Below the pieces are notes generated by a model. The model was not told the DNA's origin. It made no database searches and worked only from the letters and a program-made list of their open reading frames with translations. This document shows positions 12,636-12,744 of a stretch of 12,744 bases of DNA, one piece after another. Origin of the DNA: CAZRZN01 sp964604565. GTDB lineage: Bacteria > Pseudomonadota > Alphaproteobacteria > Rhodobacterales > Rhodobacteraceae. The position numbers and the translations under genes are program-made. The first letter of the stretch is position 1. Each line of letters starts with the position of its first letter. The stretch lies in NCBI GenBank assembly GCA_964604565.1, contig CAZRZN010000110.1, positions 1-12,744 on the forward strand. Direction: 5' to 3'.

Positions 12636-12744
12636 GATCCTGATTCACTCGCGACCGAAGAATGAACAACTTCACTCTTGCGGCAACTTTCACGAAGGTG
12701 CCAAAGCCCCCTGCGCCGATTGGGTCTGGACAGTATCGCAAGCT

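Noticed and set aside
12503..12744. Leftward frame entering from the right edge and ending in a GTGA overlap with the alternative permease start
   Set aside because: About 80 codons with no recognisable domain. The permease has a better ATG with a strong ribosome-binding site at 12467, so the overlap is probably chance.

Overview
The window looks like chromosomal DNA of an alphaproteobacterium, most likely a member of the Rhodobacterales/Roseobacter group. This is inferred from the high-GC codon use and from the protein types: a MauG-like di-heme peroxidase, a FutA-type ferric-binding protein, an SSGCIRM-type L,D-transpeptidase and a fused FadJ-like beta-oxidation enzyme. No taxonomic marker gene is present. 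I see no insertion sequence, CRISPR array, rRNA or tRNA.

Two runs of exactly 100 N (1257-1356 and 3055-3154) are standard placeholders for gaps of unknown size. The 1.7-kb contig between them carries a Nudix hydrolase and the C-terminal part of the MauG-like gene. Adjacency, spacing and reading frame across either gap cannot be trusted.

Layout from left to right: 1-281, gene-free with several dyads. 282-998 (-), lipoprotein L,D-transpeptidase. 1437-1889 (+), Nudix hydrolase, converging on 1928-3054 (-), a di-heme peroxidase whose N-terminus and first heme site are lost in gap 2. 3297-3803 (-), flavin reductase. 3804-4717, a long gene-poor stretch with a perfect 20-bp palindrome. 4718-6832 (+), a PAS-PAS-GGDEF-EAL protein. 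7080-9122 (+), a fused enoyl-CoA hydratase/3-hydroxyacyl-CoA dehydrogenase. 9520-10545 (+), a periplasmic Fe(III)-binding protein ending at a strong intrinsic terminator. 10830-12467 (-), the Fe(III) ABC permease facing it.

The genes do not form one operon. Most are single transcription units, and three of the boundaries are convergent or divergent. The one clear functional pair is the iron-uptake binding protein and permease, arranged tail to tail instead of in the usual co-directional operon, with no ATPase gene in the window. The others are separate functions: cell-wall cross-linking, nucleotide or polyphosphate housekeeping, periplasmic redox chemistry, flavin reduction, c-di-GMP signalling and fatty-acid oxidation. 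I found no convincing new multi-gene system. The items most worth a second look are the 20-bp palindrome, the gap-edge repeats, the split iron transporter and the GGDEF domain without a standard inhibitory site.
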